Shown piece after piece: positions 10,571-22,900 of a stretch of DNA of 64,000 nucleotides. This DNA comes from Hevea brasiliensis (lineage: Eukaryota > Streptophyta > Magnoliopsida > Malpighiales > Euphorbiaceae): positions 43,576,206-43,640,205 of the forward strand of contig NC_079504.1 in the NCBI RefSeq assembly GCF_030052815.1, given 5' to 3'. Under the pieces are notes generated by a model, which was given only the letters and a program-made list of their open reading frames with translations, searched no databases and was not told the DNA's origin. The position numbers were made by a program, and so were the translations under genes. How positions within the stretch are numbered: the stretch's first letter is position 1; the number at the start of each line of letters is the position of its first letter.

Positions 10571-12796
10571 ATATAGTATCAGACACTTTATAAAACGTTA
10601 AGTTACAGGAATTCCAGTAAAGGACTCTCTCCTGATCCCCTTGATTTGTTAAAGGTGAATTCTAAAGGTTTCGGACATGGAACCAAACTCTTTTCGACCT
10701 TACTTTAAAACTAGAATGAAGGCATAATATGTGTCACTTCTCACTTTTCATATTATCTAGACTTTCTTAGTTTTCGATCTCATGATTTATTGTTCGAACT
10801 CTTCTTGGTTTATTTTGACTCATCTAAGATCTTTTAGATTTCCTATCTCGTAGTTTGCTTGTCTGAGCTAATCTCAGTTCCAACCTCAGAACTCATCCGA
10901 ACCTTTTACATCGATCTGGAGTACATCTATTTTCTTAATTATTTTCCTCATTTATTCTGATCAAAAATTTCCAAGTCATCACTTTTATTTGTACTCCTTA
11001 TGGTATTTATGGAGTGTTAGTGACTCAAACTTTCACTCTCATACGAAATAAAAAGAATTAAAAGTAACAATAACTATAAGACTTGCGAATGATAGGAGGC
11101 CAAAGATAATACTTATGACACTAGTCAAACTTGATATGACCCTACTCTGAAAACTTGGTGTGACAAGGCACCTTAAAAATACTTACGCCATGAACATAAT
11201 CTAGCGATATTTAGAGAATGACAAGTTAAACGCTTATCTGTAGAGAGCTGAAACAATGGATGAATCAATACCGATGCTCTACGAACTCTGAAGCTGCTAT
11301 AGCTGAGATGGCGGAGTGACTTTGAGCTGCTGAAGGAGATGATAATGAGGTCTTAATGATGAACTGCGATTGGGCTTTCAAGATAGTGCACGATTGCTAA
11401 GGGCATGGATTGCAAGACCTATAGCTTTAATGACAAGATCCATTAGAAAACTTGTTTCTAAAGTCTCTAGGAATTTCAAGAGCTTCAGAATGAAGGGCAA
11501 TAAAATTGTATCAAAATTCAGAGGTTTCCTGATGATAATCGCTATCCACCCACTACTGTATTGCATGAAAGTATTTATAGGGAATGGGTACTCAAAATGG
11601 AGGGTCAATATTCCAGCAAGAAGAGATGGAGGGCTCCGATTTAAAAGGATGCCATCCGATGTTTTAGAATTAAAGAGAATCAAGATTGAGGGTCGGGATT
11701 TGGTACAGAATCTCTGTCCTTTCATTCGTTAATCCAACGATCAAGGGTCTTACCTTACAAAATAGATCCAAGGGCTGGGAAAAAAAGTGCCGATTTTGTT
11801 ATTTACTTTTGATCCGAGGCCTCAAATCCATCCTTACAATTATAATCAACGGTGTAAGTTGAGATGTACTAGGCTGCTTTAACCATTTGAAATCCAAAGG
11901 CAAAGAGTGTGTCCTTACAAATGAAATGGGTTATGAGGGCTAAATAGTACCCAAAATGATTTAACGGACTCAGATCTGACGGTAGGGGAATTATTCTTAT
12001 GAATTAAGGGTTATGATTAAAAATGATCCAACTCCTCAAGCCCTCTGATCTCTATAAGTCATTCCTCGGTCTACCCGACCTCTCATTGTGATTGACTGAT
12101 CTGAGGCTTTTTACTCTGATCTCTATTCACTTTTCCCACGTTCAATCTTTTCCTGCTTCCCGATCCCTCCTTCTATTTCCCGATTTCTTTATTGATCGAT
12201 TCTTGATGAGATCGAAAAAAATACCAATCTAAGAACTAATGAGCGTTAATTCAATTCCCAATTAATTGGATAAGTCTAATCAGAAATCTTAAGATCAATT
12301 ATCGGAAATGACTGCATAAAGAGCTCAGTAAACATTAAGCGCAAAGATGAGATTAGGAAACCTTTGAAAATACATTATTTGAGACTAGGTCTCTGTCCAA
12401 TTTCGCTAGGTTCAAGATCACTCAGAGATCAGATAAGATGTTAACTTGGTTAGATATTTGAATAATACGAGCGAGATCTGATCCTAAAACTGCCTGGAAT
12501 TACCTGAAATTTAGGGTTAGGGGATCGAAAAACTAAATGCAGACCGATGGTTCGATAATTAATCAAAACGGGTTAAATAAATGTAAAGATCAAAAAATGC
12601 TCAATTTATTCATGAGATTGGGTAGACTTTGGATTTATTATTCATCTGGGAACAAGTTATTGTGGGTTCGGAGAAAATGACTTGAGGTCAAGTAAGTGGT
12701 AGAGATCGGGTAAAATGCCTACAAGGGAGATCGACATAATTGCAATTATTCGAACTATGATTTTTAAGATTGACCAAAATATGGTGTCTACAGAGA

Positions 12797-13183
12797 TTAT
12801 AAAGCAACTAGCTTTCAGAATGGACCAACTGGCTACTCACAACAAAATGCTTGAGAACCAAATTGCTCAGCAAGCTAGTTTTAAGTAAGACTATTAGTAA
12901 ATTGCCAAGTTAGATAGAGATGAACCTTAAAGAACATTGTAAGGTAGTTGCTTTTAGGAGTGGTAAAATTTTAGAGGATCAACAACTAGAAGATAAGCAA
13001 AAATCAGTGGTGGAAATTTTTGGTGATTCTGATAACCAAATAAAGGGAGAAGAGAAAGAAGCTGAAAAGGATAAAGAAGCGGAGGAGAAAAAGAAAAAGA
13101 AGCTACCTAAGCATAGCAACCCCCTCTACCTTTTCCTTAAAGATTTCAGAAGGCTAACCAAGTGGCATCCTGGAAAACATCCC
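12797..13183 (+). pseudogene. Athila gag C-terminal remnant
   Basis: It begins in frame with IIKQLAFRMDQLATHNKMLENQ right after the Tat element. After stops it continues as NLKEHCKVVAFRSGK, the typical Athila gag segment before the Lys/Glu-rich linker (EKEAEKDKEAEEKKKKK). The frame then fuses to the protease C-terminal half, so the end of gag and the first half of the protease are deleted. The N-terminal gag is beyond the nested elements. Confidence 0.75.
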
Positions 13184-15202
13184 TATCAAGGTAGGCAAAT
13201 ATTTTATTCCTATTGATTTTATTATCTAGGAGATGGAGGAAGACGTTCAAATTCCTATTATATTGGGAGGACCTTTCTTGGCAACTATCAAAGCTATTAT
13301 AGATGTTAAAAACATGCGATTAACTCTCAAAGTAAGAGAGAAAGAAGTAGAATTCAACTTGTTTAGAGCAATGAAACATAAGCCACACACATATGAGTGC
13401 TTAAAGGTTAATATTATAGATAAGCTAGTAAAAGAGGAATTCTACAAGAGATATCTTGAAGATCCTTTCAAAGCATGCATAGTGCACAGCAACACTATAG
13501 ATGATGACAACAAGGAGATTGCAACCTATGCATAATCTTTTAAAGCTAGCCCACCTCTACCCTTAGCTCAAGCACTCGAAGTGGAGGAGTTAAAGGAATC
13601 ACAACCTTTGACTGAACCACAAGAAGCTAAAAAATATGTAGAACTAGAACCTCTTCCTTCTACTCTCAGGTAAGCTAGCCTAACTAGTTTAGAGGAGGAA
13701 AAACTTTTAAGGGAAATTGAAACCCATAGTAAAACTATAGGGTACACAATAGAAGACCTTAAAAGGATTATCCCTTCCATTTGTATGCATAGAATACCTA
13801 TGGAAGAAAATAGTAAACCCATCATTGAACATCAAAGGAGACTAAATCCTAACATGAAGGAAGTAGTAAAGAAAGAAATTTTAAAACTATTAGATACAGG
13901 TATCATATACCCGATTTTTTATAGTAAATGGGTTAGTTTAGTGCATGTAGTACTTAAAAAGGTGGAACAACTGTTATTAAAAATGAAAGTAATGAGCTAA
14001 TTCCTACTAAAACTGTCACTGGTTGGCGTATGTGAATTGATTATAGGAAGTTAAATAGTGCCGCCAGGAAGGACAACTTTCCTCTTCCCTTCATTGACCA
14101 AATGCTTGAAAAGCTAGCTAAGCATTCTTATTTTTGATACTTAAATGGGTATTCGAGATTCTTCCAAATCCTAATTCACCCAGAAGACCAAGAAAAGAAC
14201 ACTTTCACTTGCCCCAATGGCACTTTTGCCTATAAAAGAATGCCTTTTGGTCTTTATAGTGCCCCCGCCACTTTTCAAAGATGCATGATGGCTATTTTTT
14301 CTAATTTTATTGAAAATATTATGGAGGCTTTTATGGATGATTTCTCTATTTATGGAACTACTTTTGATGAGTGCTTAGCTAATCTGTCCAAAGTGTTGCA
14401 AAGGTGTGAGGAATCAAACCTCGTCCTCAATTGGGAAAAATGCCACTTTATGGTAAGAAAGGGCATAGTCCTTTATTACCTTGTGTCAAAAAGAGGAATT
14501 GAAGTAGACAAGGCAAAGATCAAGATAATAGAGAAGATGCCACCACCATCATTAGTAAAAAAAAAAAGTGCGAAGCTTTTTAGGACATGCAGGCTTTTAT
14601 AGAAGATTCATTAAGGACTTCTTAAAAATAGCTAAGCCATTAACAAACTTGTTAAATCAAGATGTTCCATTTGATTTTGATGATAGTTGCCTTGACTCTT
14701 TTTGCAGGATGAAAGAAGCCTTGATTTCTGCACCCATAATGCAACCACTAGATTGGGAGCTACCATTTAAGATAATGTGCAATGCAAGTGATTATATAGT
14801 AGGATTAGTGCTTGGACAAAGGAAGGATAAAAAAGTCTACACCATCTACTATGCAAGTAAAACACTTGATGATGCACAAGTCAACTATGCGACCACAAAG
14901 AAGGAACTTCTAGCAGTGGTGTTTGCAATTAATAAATTTAGATCCCACCTAGTTGGATCCAAAGTCATAGTATACACAGACTATGCTGCTATTCTATATC
15001 TGTTTAATAAAAAGGAAGCCAAATCAAGGTTAATCAAGTAGATTCTTCTTCTACAGAAGTTCAACCTAGAAATCAAAGATAAGAAGGGGACCGAGAATGT
15101 GGTAGCAGACTACATCTCCTGATTAGAGTAGGAAGAGAAAGGAATTCTTACTAAGGACCTACCAATTGATGATTCCTTTCTAGATGAACATCTCCTATCC
15201 AT
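13184..15202 (+). pseudogene. Athila protease (partial), reverse transcriptase, RNase H
   Basis: 13233-13535 carries the protease C-terminus (QIPIILGGPFLATIKAIID). 13785-14000 starts the RT palm (EHQRRLNPNMKEVVKKEILK). 14240-14602 holds MPFGLYSAPATFQRCM and FMDDFSIYG with the catalytic Asp pair. 14568-15041 holds [14 protein letters not shown] and the RNase H ([47 protein letters not shown]). An 11-A run at 14562-14572 shifts the frame between RT and RNase H. Stops interrupt the RT at 14034 and 14137. The frame ends at the Copia insertion. Confidence 0.88.
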
Positions 15203-15207
15203 CTCTC

Positions 15208-17238
15208 TATTAGTAGTATGCCCTAGAGCATAACTTATAATTCATATCTTGTAAATATTATTTCTTATTTAATGGTGCATATATCTTTTCTTGTAATTTA
15301 AATTGCTTAAATTTAATTAAAAATTTCCTTTAACAACTTGTTAGATGTTCCATTCTTAAGGTGTTAAGAACATGAGTGATCGAGTAATCTAGTATAAGTG
15401 CTATAAATTTTGGTTCACAGTCAATGATACCTCATTAAGCATGATTTATCCTTATAGACTGTTACCTCTATTTATTTCCATGGATTAGTATGAGATATTA
15501 ATAAGATAGAATGGTAAGTCTTATGCCATATAACAAATGTGGTGAGCACTTATAAGATAAGTAGGCTAAACTAGTGACATTAAGACGATAAGTACATAGA
15601 GTTTACTCTTGTCAATATATTATCATCTAGATCACAATAGTGCACATAATCTCTTAACCTGAAAAGACATGGTTATCTTTTATATAGGTGGTTTGAGTTT
15701 TATACCATTTACATGCTAGTACTACGTATGAGTATACAGCGTGTGTTTGCTCTAACTGGTTATATATGGAAATAGGTGCGTAGTTAAAATGGAATCCATT
15801 GCCCTAAGTAAATAGGGAAAAAATCCTGTGTCTACCTTAATTGTTCTTGATAAATAAAGTTTCTGGCCATGATAAATAGACTTATTTAGAAAAGTATTTC
15901 TTATTGAAAAGTATTGTTAATCAAGAATTAGAATTAAGATGACGACATATGATTCTAAGCAATTAGGGTTTGACATAAACCATGACCCTAGCTAGAATCA
16001 GGACTTTGTAATGGAGAGATTTTAGTGCATTGAATGTATGTCAAGGTTCATGAGTTAAGTATAAATTAATTCATCACTAATAGGGTAGTCATGGTACATT
16101 ATGCTAGGTGTCAACTATGATTTATGAGAACTAAGAGTGATAAAGGAATTTCATTCTAAGTATGGAATAGTTCCAATAATATTAAAGAGTTAATATTATT
16201 CTCATTGCCAATTAGTAATGAACCTAGAAAGGCACACACAATAAGAATGACATAATCAAAGCACAATTAATTTGATTAATTAATTAAATGATTTAATTAA
16301 TTAATTAAATTAATATTTTTTTTAGTTTGCAATTAGATTGAAAACTCTTTAGCATGACTTGAAACTAAATTCATCAGTGGAAGTATTCAAATTAATGTTT
16401 AAAGTGTTTAAATATAAACTTGATTAATTAATTTATAAGGTAAGAGATTTTATTTTAGTTAAAATGGCTTAAGAAGTCATGAGAGAGAAAAATTAATGGT
16501 TAATTAGTGTTTTCCATAGTACTACTTATTTAGTGTTTCAATTCCCTAATTTATGCTAATTTGACAAGTGGCCAAATCAAAATTAGAAAATACATCTAAT
16601 TAGTGAATTACATGTGGAAATTTGTAAAGTAAGTAATCATTAGTGGTCAGCCACTAATTGACTTTAAAAATCTCTAATGGTTAGATATTGAAAGATTAAG
16701 TGGGTTAACCTTCGTTACTTCTATAATTTTTCTCTCCAGCCAGTTTTCTCATCTTTTCTTTATTGCCATTAATTCAAGAGACATTTGAAGTTGTTACTCT
16801 TGAATTAAAGGTAGAGAAATTGTTTCTCTATACTTCCATAAGCTTAAAACCAAGAAAAGCCTTAAACTTCATCTTTGTGCAAGCTTGATCAAGACAAGGA
16901 GAGGAAGCACAAAGGAGTTTTGGTTGAAAATTGGTGCTTTGGTGATCTTGTTTGTGTGGATAGACTAGACAATCGACTATTGGCAATCTAAACTTCCCGG
17001 ATTGGGTGTTGAATGTGATTCTACGCCTATACAGGTAAAGTCCTTAATTTTATTTTAATAATCTTAAGGTTTATGTTTCCTAATGACAAATAGGCTTTTT
17101 AGCAATTAAGTTATAAGTGTTGTAACCTAAAATATGTGTTTTTACAATATGATAAATAATTTTTATGTTGTATGAAACATTAGGGTTTATATTTTTTAAA
17201 ATTGCTAAGTTTGCACCCTTGGTGGTATTTTTCTTTCA
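15208..17238 (+). repeat. Copia 5' LTR
   Basis: It starts TATTAGTAGTATGCCCTAGAG (first TG changed to TA) and ends TATTTTTCTTTCA, directly before the PBS. It aligns end to end with 22901-24949. Near the start is the imperfect palindrome ATGCCCTAGAGCAT. The middle contains TTAATTAATTAAAT tracts. Confidence 0.92.
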
Positions 17239-17240
17239 TT

Positions 17241-17253
17241 TGGTATTAGAGCC
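17241..17253 (+). other. Copia primer binding site (initiator tRNA-Met type)
   Basis: TGGTATTAGAGCC, two bases after the LTR. It matches the plant tRNA-iMet primer site TGGTATCAGAGCC with one change. Confidence 0.9.
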
Positions 17254-18921
17254 ACCCTATTTTACCATTAAAAACTTTATTTCATGTTATATGTTGGTTG
17301 AGAATCAAGAAAAATTCATTTTAGGATGTTAAAATTAAAAATTTTTGAGCCCCAGACCTATTACACGGCCCAAGGCGTGTTCTAGAACACGGGCCATGTA
17401 GCCTTTTGTTGAAATTTCAGCAGAAAACACACCCAGGGTGTGTCCAATAACATGGGGCATGTTAAGAAACATGAATCGTGTTATGGAACATGCCCAGGCT
17501 ATGTTTAGCTCTACGTATCCAGTTACACGGTGCATGTTGTAGAACACAGCCCATGTTATAGAACACACCCAGACCGTGTTCTGCTAGAAATTTTCAATTT
17601 TTCAAATTTTTTTAATTTTTCCTAATTTTTCTTTATGGTTAAAGTATTTAATAATAATCCCAACAAAAATAACATGTTTTTGGATGAGTTTCAAAAAGAA
17701 AAATAATTATTTTAATATTAGATACTTAAAAATATGATTTTATTCAAGAGTTAAATATGGAAATGCATGAAGGATGATCATGGACTTAGATTGACCTATG
17801 TGATTGGTTTATTTATTTTTATTTTATAGGAATTTAAGAATTATTTTTATTGTTTACAAAGAGCATGCATTATAAAGTTATTATTAGTCTTAGGTTATAA
17901 ATTCATTTGTTTAGGCTTGCATGTTCAATTTTCTTTTTTTTTTTTTTTTTTTGTATTTTCACTTTGGTATGCCAAGGGTACTTAATGTAATTGGCTTTGG
18001 TGGAAACTACAAGAAGAAAAGAGTATATATCATTGATGGAGATCAGTGGGAGTGCAAGACTTCAAGAGTTGAAGACTATCAAGCTTGGTTCAGATAGATG
18101 AATGTTAACCTATAATACCTTAAATTTTAATCCTTATGGCTAGGATTGGATTCCCATAGAATTATCCATGATCATGCCTTTTACATTATTGTTGATGAAT
18201 GTTTGTATGAGATATGTACGTTTATGAATGTATATGAGATATGAATGAAAAATGGTTAATGTGCAAAGTGAGACCTAATAGTAACTAAGTTGGCCAAGAA
18301 ATCTTCCAATCAAATGATTAAATTAGTAATGGTGTAATTTAAAAATTACATCATGGCTCTCCACTAAGGCAATTATTTAAGAAGTTTTAAACATTTACAT
18401 TGTTGGCTATGGTAACATAGGAATGATGTATTTGGTTTAAGAGATCTTCTTAAAGTAATTGTTAAAACATGAGATGTTGTGAGTATGTAAATACTTTAGT
18501 GATCAAGAATGGATGCACTTGAGATCATTAAGGTTCAAATTTGTACGCTTACTGACTTAGTGGGCTTAACTTAACTAATGCAAGATAAACCAAGAATGAA
18601 TGTACCTGAGGTTTTGAGCATTAGGAGCTAAATAATTAATTGAACCTCACATGAGATGTGAAGAGTAAAGTGTTACTTAGTTATAAAATGTTATGAATCC
18701 AAGAAAAGATGTACTTGAGGATGATTAACAATTTATAAGAATTCAATTATCCACTAAAAATCTATTCCAACTAGGATTTATGTTTCTTACTTTGGAAGTA
18801 TAAGATTCATTAAATCAGTGGGAGAACCAATCTGATTAAAAGACTATGAGCATTTTGGTTAATTACTTGTTACAATATACTAATTAGAATCTTGTTGTTC
18901 TCCACAGTTAATTCAGATAAA
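17254..18921 (+). other. Copia leader with ACACGG/CCGTGT palindromic motifs
   Basis: About 1.7 kb of untranslated leader between PBS and gag. At 17355-17585 several ACACGG ... CGTGT inverted motifs recur (for example TTACACGGCCCAAGGCGTGT and GAACACGGGCCATGT), like those in the Athila spacers at 26606-26980 and 32073-32372. The antisense frame 17335-17568 is a by-product of this repeat. A 15-T run lies at about 17937-17952. Confidence 0.6.
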
Positions 18922-19742
18922 ATGACATCAAAACCCTCTAACGTTCTTGCTGGCATACTCGATAACAATAGGCTAACCAGGCCTAACTTCTCAGATTGGT
19001 TGAGAAATCTCAAGATTAATTTGAATTTAGAGCATATTGGATACATTGTGGACTCAAAAGTTCCTGGTCCTTTACTTGAAGGGGCTTCTTAAGAGGAACA
19101 AGATACTTTGGCTAAGTGGAAGGAAGATGACACCATAGCAAAGTATTACATGCTTGCTTCTATAACTAATGAGTTACAGAAGTAACATGAAAAGATGCAT
19201 ACATCATCTGAAATTCTGGATCTCTTACAAGAGTTGTATGGTGAACATAGTAAGAATACTAGATATGAGATATCTAAGTAGCTATTTAGGACGAAGATGA
19301 CAGAAGGGACGGATGTGGGAGCTCATGTACACAAGATGATCAGGCTCATTGAATAGTCTGAGGCTCTTGACTTTTCAATGGACTTCTCACTTCAAACAAA
19401 TTTGATCTTACAATCCCTTTTTGAGTTATTTGGATCATTTATCACAAACTTCCATATGACTAAGATTGAATGCACACTTACTGGGTTATTAAATTTACTG
19501 GTCATTGCATAAAATAATATGCCTGGCAGTAAGGGAAAAGAAGTTGCTTTAGTTCCTTCTTCTTTTTCTAGAAAGTCTAAGAAGAAAAAAGGTAATAAAA
19601 GAAGAAAACTTCCACCTCAGGTCCTTTTGGCAGAATAACCAAAAACCAATCTAAGAAGAAGAAAAAGACTAAAGTTGTTATAGACAAAGGGTAATGTTTC
19701 CATTGTCAGAAGGAAGGGCATTGGAAAAGAAATTTCCTAGAT
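18922..19742 (+). pseudogene. Copia gag
   Basis: From ATG 18922 it reads MTSKPSNVLAGILDNNRL, then FSDWLRNLKINLNLEHIGYI, a Copia gag N-terminus. It stops at TAA 19090 and continues in frame with more stops (WKEDDTIAKYYMLASI, DVGAHVHKMIRLIE). Near the end is a zinc knuckle, CFHCQKEGHWKRNF, whose last Cys is Phe. It would have encoded a ~270-residue capsid/nucleocapsid protein and is non-functional. Confidence 0.85.
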
Positions 19743-22700
19743 TATTTGGCATCTCTAAAGAGCAAGAAGGACAAACTTTCGAAAGGTATGTTCATATCTT
19801 ATTATTTAGATACTGATAATACTTATAGTTTATCTACAGCTTGGGTTTTAGATACTAGTGCAAGTTCTCGCATATGTTTTGATATGCAGGAACTAGCAAA
19901 CAGTGAAAGTTTAGAGGCACAAGATGTTAGACTTCGAATTGGCAATAAAGCAAGTGTTGCAGCATTAGCCATAGGGTATAAATCTATGTATCTAAAAGAA
20001 CATGTTTTGGTTTTGGATCATATTTTATATGTACTTGATACTTTTAAAAACATCATTTCTGTATCTAATTTGACTAGTGATAGATATGAATTTCATTTTA
20101 TAGATGATGTTTGCAATATTTATTTTGGAAATAAAATTGCTGGCATGGGTTTTTTGCAAGATGGTCTCTATTATTTATATAATAATAACAAAACAACTCT
20201 AAGCAATCAAATTGAGTTTAATGCAGTCATTGAAACCAAAACAAGTCCAAGACAACTTTGGCACTTATGATTAGGTCATATTGCAGAAGATAGGATTATA
20301 AAGTTGAAAAAGATAGGGATTTTATCCACATTAGGTTTTAAACCTACTATAACTTGTGAAACCTATCTTCAAGGCAAAATGACTAGATCACCTTTTATTG
20401 GACAAGGAATAAAAGCTAAAGAAGTTTTGAAGCTAGTACATAGTGATGTATGTGGCCCATTTAAAGAAATGATAAGATGTGGTTTTTCCTACTTCATTAC
20501 TTTCACAGATGATATATCCAGGTATGGATATTTGTATTTAATGAAATACAAACATGAATCTTTTGAAAAGTTCAAGGAATTCAAATCTGAAGTGGAAAAA
20601 CAAATAGGAAAAAGTATTAAAACTTTGAGATCAGATCAAGGAGGTGAATACTTAAGTACTAAATTCAATGAGTTCTTAAAAAAAACATAGCATTATTTCT
20701 CAATTGACTCCTCATGGAATACCACAGTTGAATGGTGTATCTGAAAGGAGAAATTGTGTCCTATTAGATATAGTTTGAAGTATGATGAACTATACTAACC
20801 TTCCAATCTCTTTATGGGGATATTCTTTAGAAACAACTTTATATCTTTTAAATTGTGTCCCTTTTAAATCAGTCTCCTTCACTCCATATGAGATATGGTA
20901 TAGAAAGAAACCAAGTCTTAAACATGTTAAGATTTGGGATTGTCCAACTTATATCAAAAAGCTGAAGACTGATAAATTAGAAACAAATCAGAAAAGGGAC
21001 AGTTTATTGGTTATCCAAAAGATAGTTTTGGATATAATTTCTATCTTCCTACAACACAAAGAGTTGTGATAAGTAAAGATGCAATTTTTCTTGAAAAAAA
21101 AGTTTATTCAAGAAAGTGGCAAAGGAAGAAAGATAGAATTGGAATTAAAGAATTCTGACCCACAAATAGACAAAATGGATATTGATCCATCCAGTAAACC
21201 TATACCTACTAATGATGTCTCCACATCAATTTCTCGAAGATCAAGTAGACTATCTTATCCTCCAGATAGATATGGTTTTCTTTATGAGAATGAACAAAAG
21301 TTATTTGTTCATGAAGAAATTTATTATGGTGATGATCCTATGACTTATGAAGAAGCTATATCAGATATAGATTCTTCAAAATCGATAAATGCTATGAAGT
21401 TTAAAATAGATTCCACGTATAAGAATCAAGTTTGGGATCTTATAGACCCACCTGAAGGTATTATACCAATAGGGAATTAATGAGTTTTCAAGAGAAAAAT
21501 TAGTTTTGATGGAAAAGTAGAAACCTATAAAACAAGGCTAATAGCGAAAGAGTTTTGCCAAAGGCAAAGGATCGACTATGAAGAGACCTTTTTTCCTGTT
21601 GCCATGCTAAAATCCATTAGAATTTTATTGGTGATAGCAGCATACTATGATTATGAGATTTAGCAGATATATGTCAAAATTGTTTTCCTCAATGGATACA
21701 TAGAGGAAGACATTTTCATGAAACAACTTAAGAGTTTTGAATCCAATGATGGTTCTAAAGTATGCAAACTTAAAAGATCCATTTATGGTCTAAAGCAAGC
21801 TTCGAGGAGTTGGAACATGCATTTTGATGAAGGCATTAAATCTTTTAGTTTTATAAAAATGAAGATGAACTATATGTGTATAAGAAGGTTAGTAAGAGTG
21901 CAATCACTTTCCTAGTCTTGTATGTGGATGACATATTATTAATAGGAAATGATATCGATATGCTAACAACTATGAAAATCTAGTTGTCCAGTACTTTCTC
22001 CATGAAAGACTTAGGGTAAGCAACATATATTCTAGGAATTCATATTTGTAAAGATAGATAAAAAAGAATGATAGGTTTATCCCAAAGTCTATACTTGGAA
22101 AATGTGTTAAAAATGTTCAACATGCTAGATTCCAAGAAAGGATTGTTGCCTTTAGGCATGGTATCCATCTTTCCAAAGAAATGTCTCTAAAGACACATGA
22201 GGAAAGAGAAAAGATGGCAAGAATTCTATATGCTTCAGCAATTGAAAGTCTAATGTATGCTATGTTGTATACAAGGCTGGATATTGCTTATGGTGTTAGT
22301 TTGACTAGTAGATTTCAATTCAATCCTGGTTTAAAACACTGGAATGTAGTCAAGAGTATCCTTAAGTACTTGAGAAGAACTAAGGATTTAATCTTAATTT
22401 ATGGAGGAGGTAATTTACAACTTGATGGATTTTAGACTCTGATTTCCAATCAGATGTGGATGATAGAAAATCTATCTCAGATTTTGTGTTTATTTGTAAT
22501 GGAGCTGCAGTCAACTGGAAAAGTTCCAAGCAGACAATAACTGTAGATTCCACTCTGCATCTGATACTGTAAAACAAGCTGTTTATATAAAGAAGTTCAT
22601 CACAGAACTTGGAGTGATTTCTTCGATTGTGTCACCTATTCCTCTCTACTGTGACAAAAATGATATTGTTGCTCAATTAAAGGAACCTAAGTCCCACCAG

Positions 22701-22871
22701 AAATTCGAACACATAGGAAGGCGCTATTATATTATTAGAGAGATAGTTGGGAAAGGCGATGTAGCCATGCAAAAAATAGCTTGAGTTGAGAATTTAGCTG
22801 ATCCACTTACCAAAGCTATGACATAAAACCAATTAGATCGACATCTTGAGAAGATGGGTCTTAGATTTTAG
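19743..22871 (+). pseudogene. Copia pol (protease, integrase, RT, RNase H)
   Basis: Protease site WVLDTSASSRIC (the expected Gly is Ser). Pre-integrase near 20261-20380. Integrase core LVHSDVCGPF, FTDDISRYGYLYL and LRSDQGGEYLSTKF (20304-20690). RT in pieces: WVFKRKISFDGKVETYK after a stop at 21478, LKRSIYGLKQASRSWNM, and LVLYVDDILLIGNDID with an intact YVDD at about 21919-21933. RNase H follows, with a deletion near 22545-22570, ending DRHLEKMGLRF. At least eight stops or frameshifts occur. The polypurine tract before the 3' LTR (22891-22900) is degenerate. Confidence 0.9.
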
Positions 22872-22900
22872 AATGATTGGCTCTAGCGCAAGTACGAGAT

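Larger units (their letters stand above)
6159..12796 (-). mobile_element. Tat/Ogre-like Gypsy element, 5' part (- strand)
   Basis: On the - strand an LTR begins TGTAGACACCATATTTTGG at 12796 and runs to about 7174. A primer binding site of the GGCGACTCC type and about 1 kb of leader follow. This start and PBS are the hallmark of plant Tat/Ogre elements. The interior is cut at 6158 by the chromovirus, and the rest lies outside the window. Its LTR carries a Copia solo LTR (8008-10130). It sits in the gag of the Athila element, whose reading resumes at 12797. Confidence 0.75.
7174..12796 (-). repeat. Long LTR of the Tat-like element (interrupted)
   Basis: About 3.5 kb once the nested Copia LTR is removed. 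It starts TGTAGACACC on the - strand and ends next to the PBS; the terminal CA appears changed to TA. It contains many copies of a GGACTCTC motif, scattered at 7630, 7810 and 7985 and then a regular minisatellite at 10231-10570. The 120-codon frame at 11370-11732 has a mirror frame on the other strand and no recognisable motif, so I do not call it a gene. No second copy of this LTR lies in the window. Confidence 0.7.

Noticed and set aside
11370..11732. 120-codon + strand frame with a 115-codon mirror frame on the - strand
   Set aside because: It lies in the Tat-like LTR, the two frames overlap on opposite strands, and neither has a recognisable motif or sensible context.
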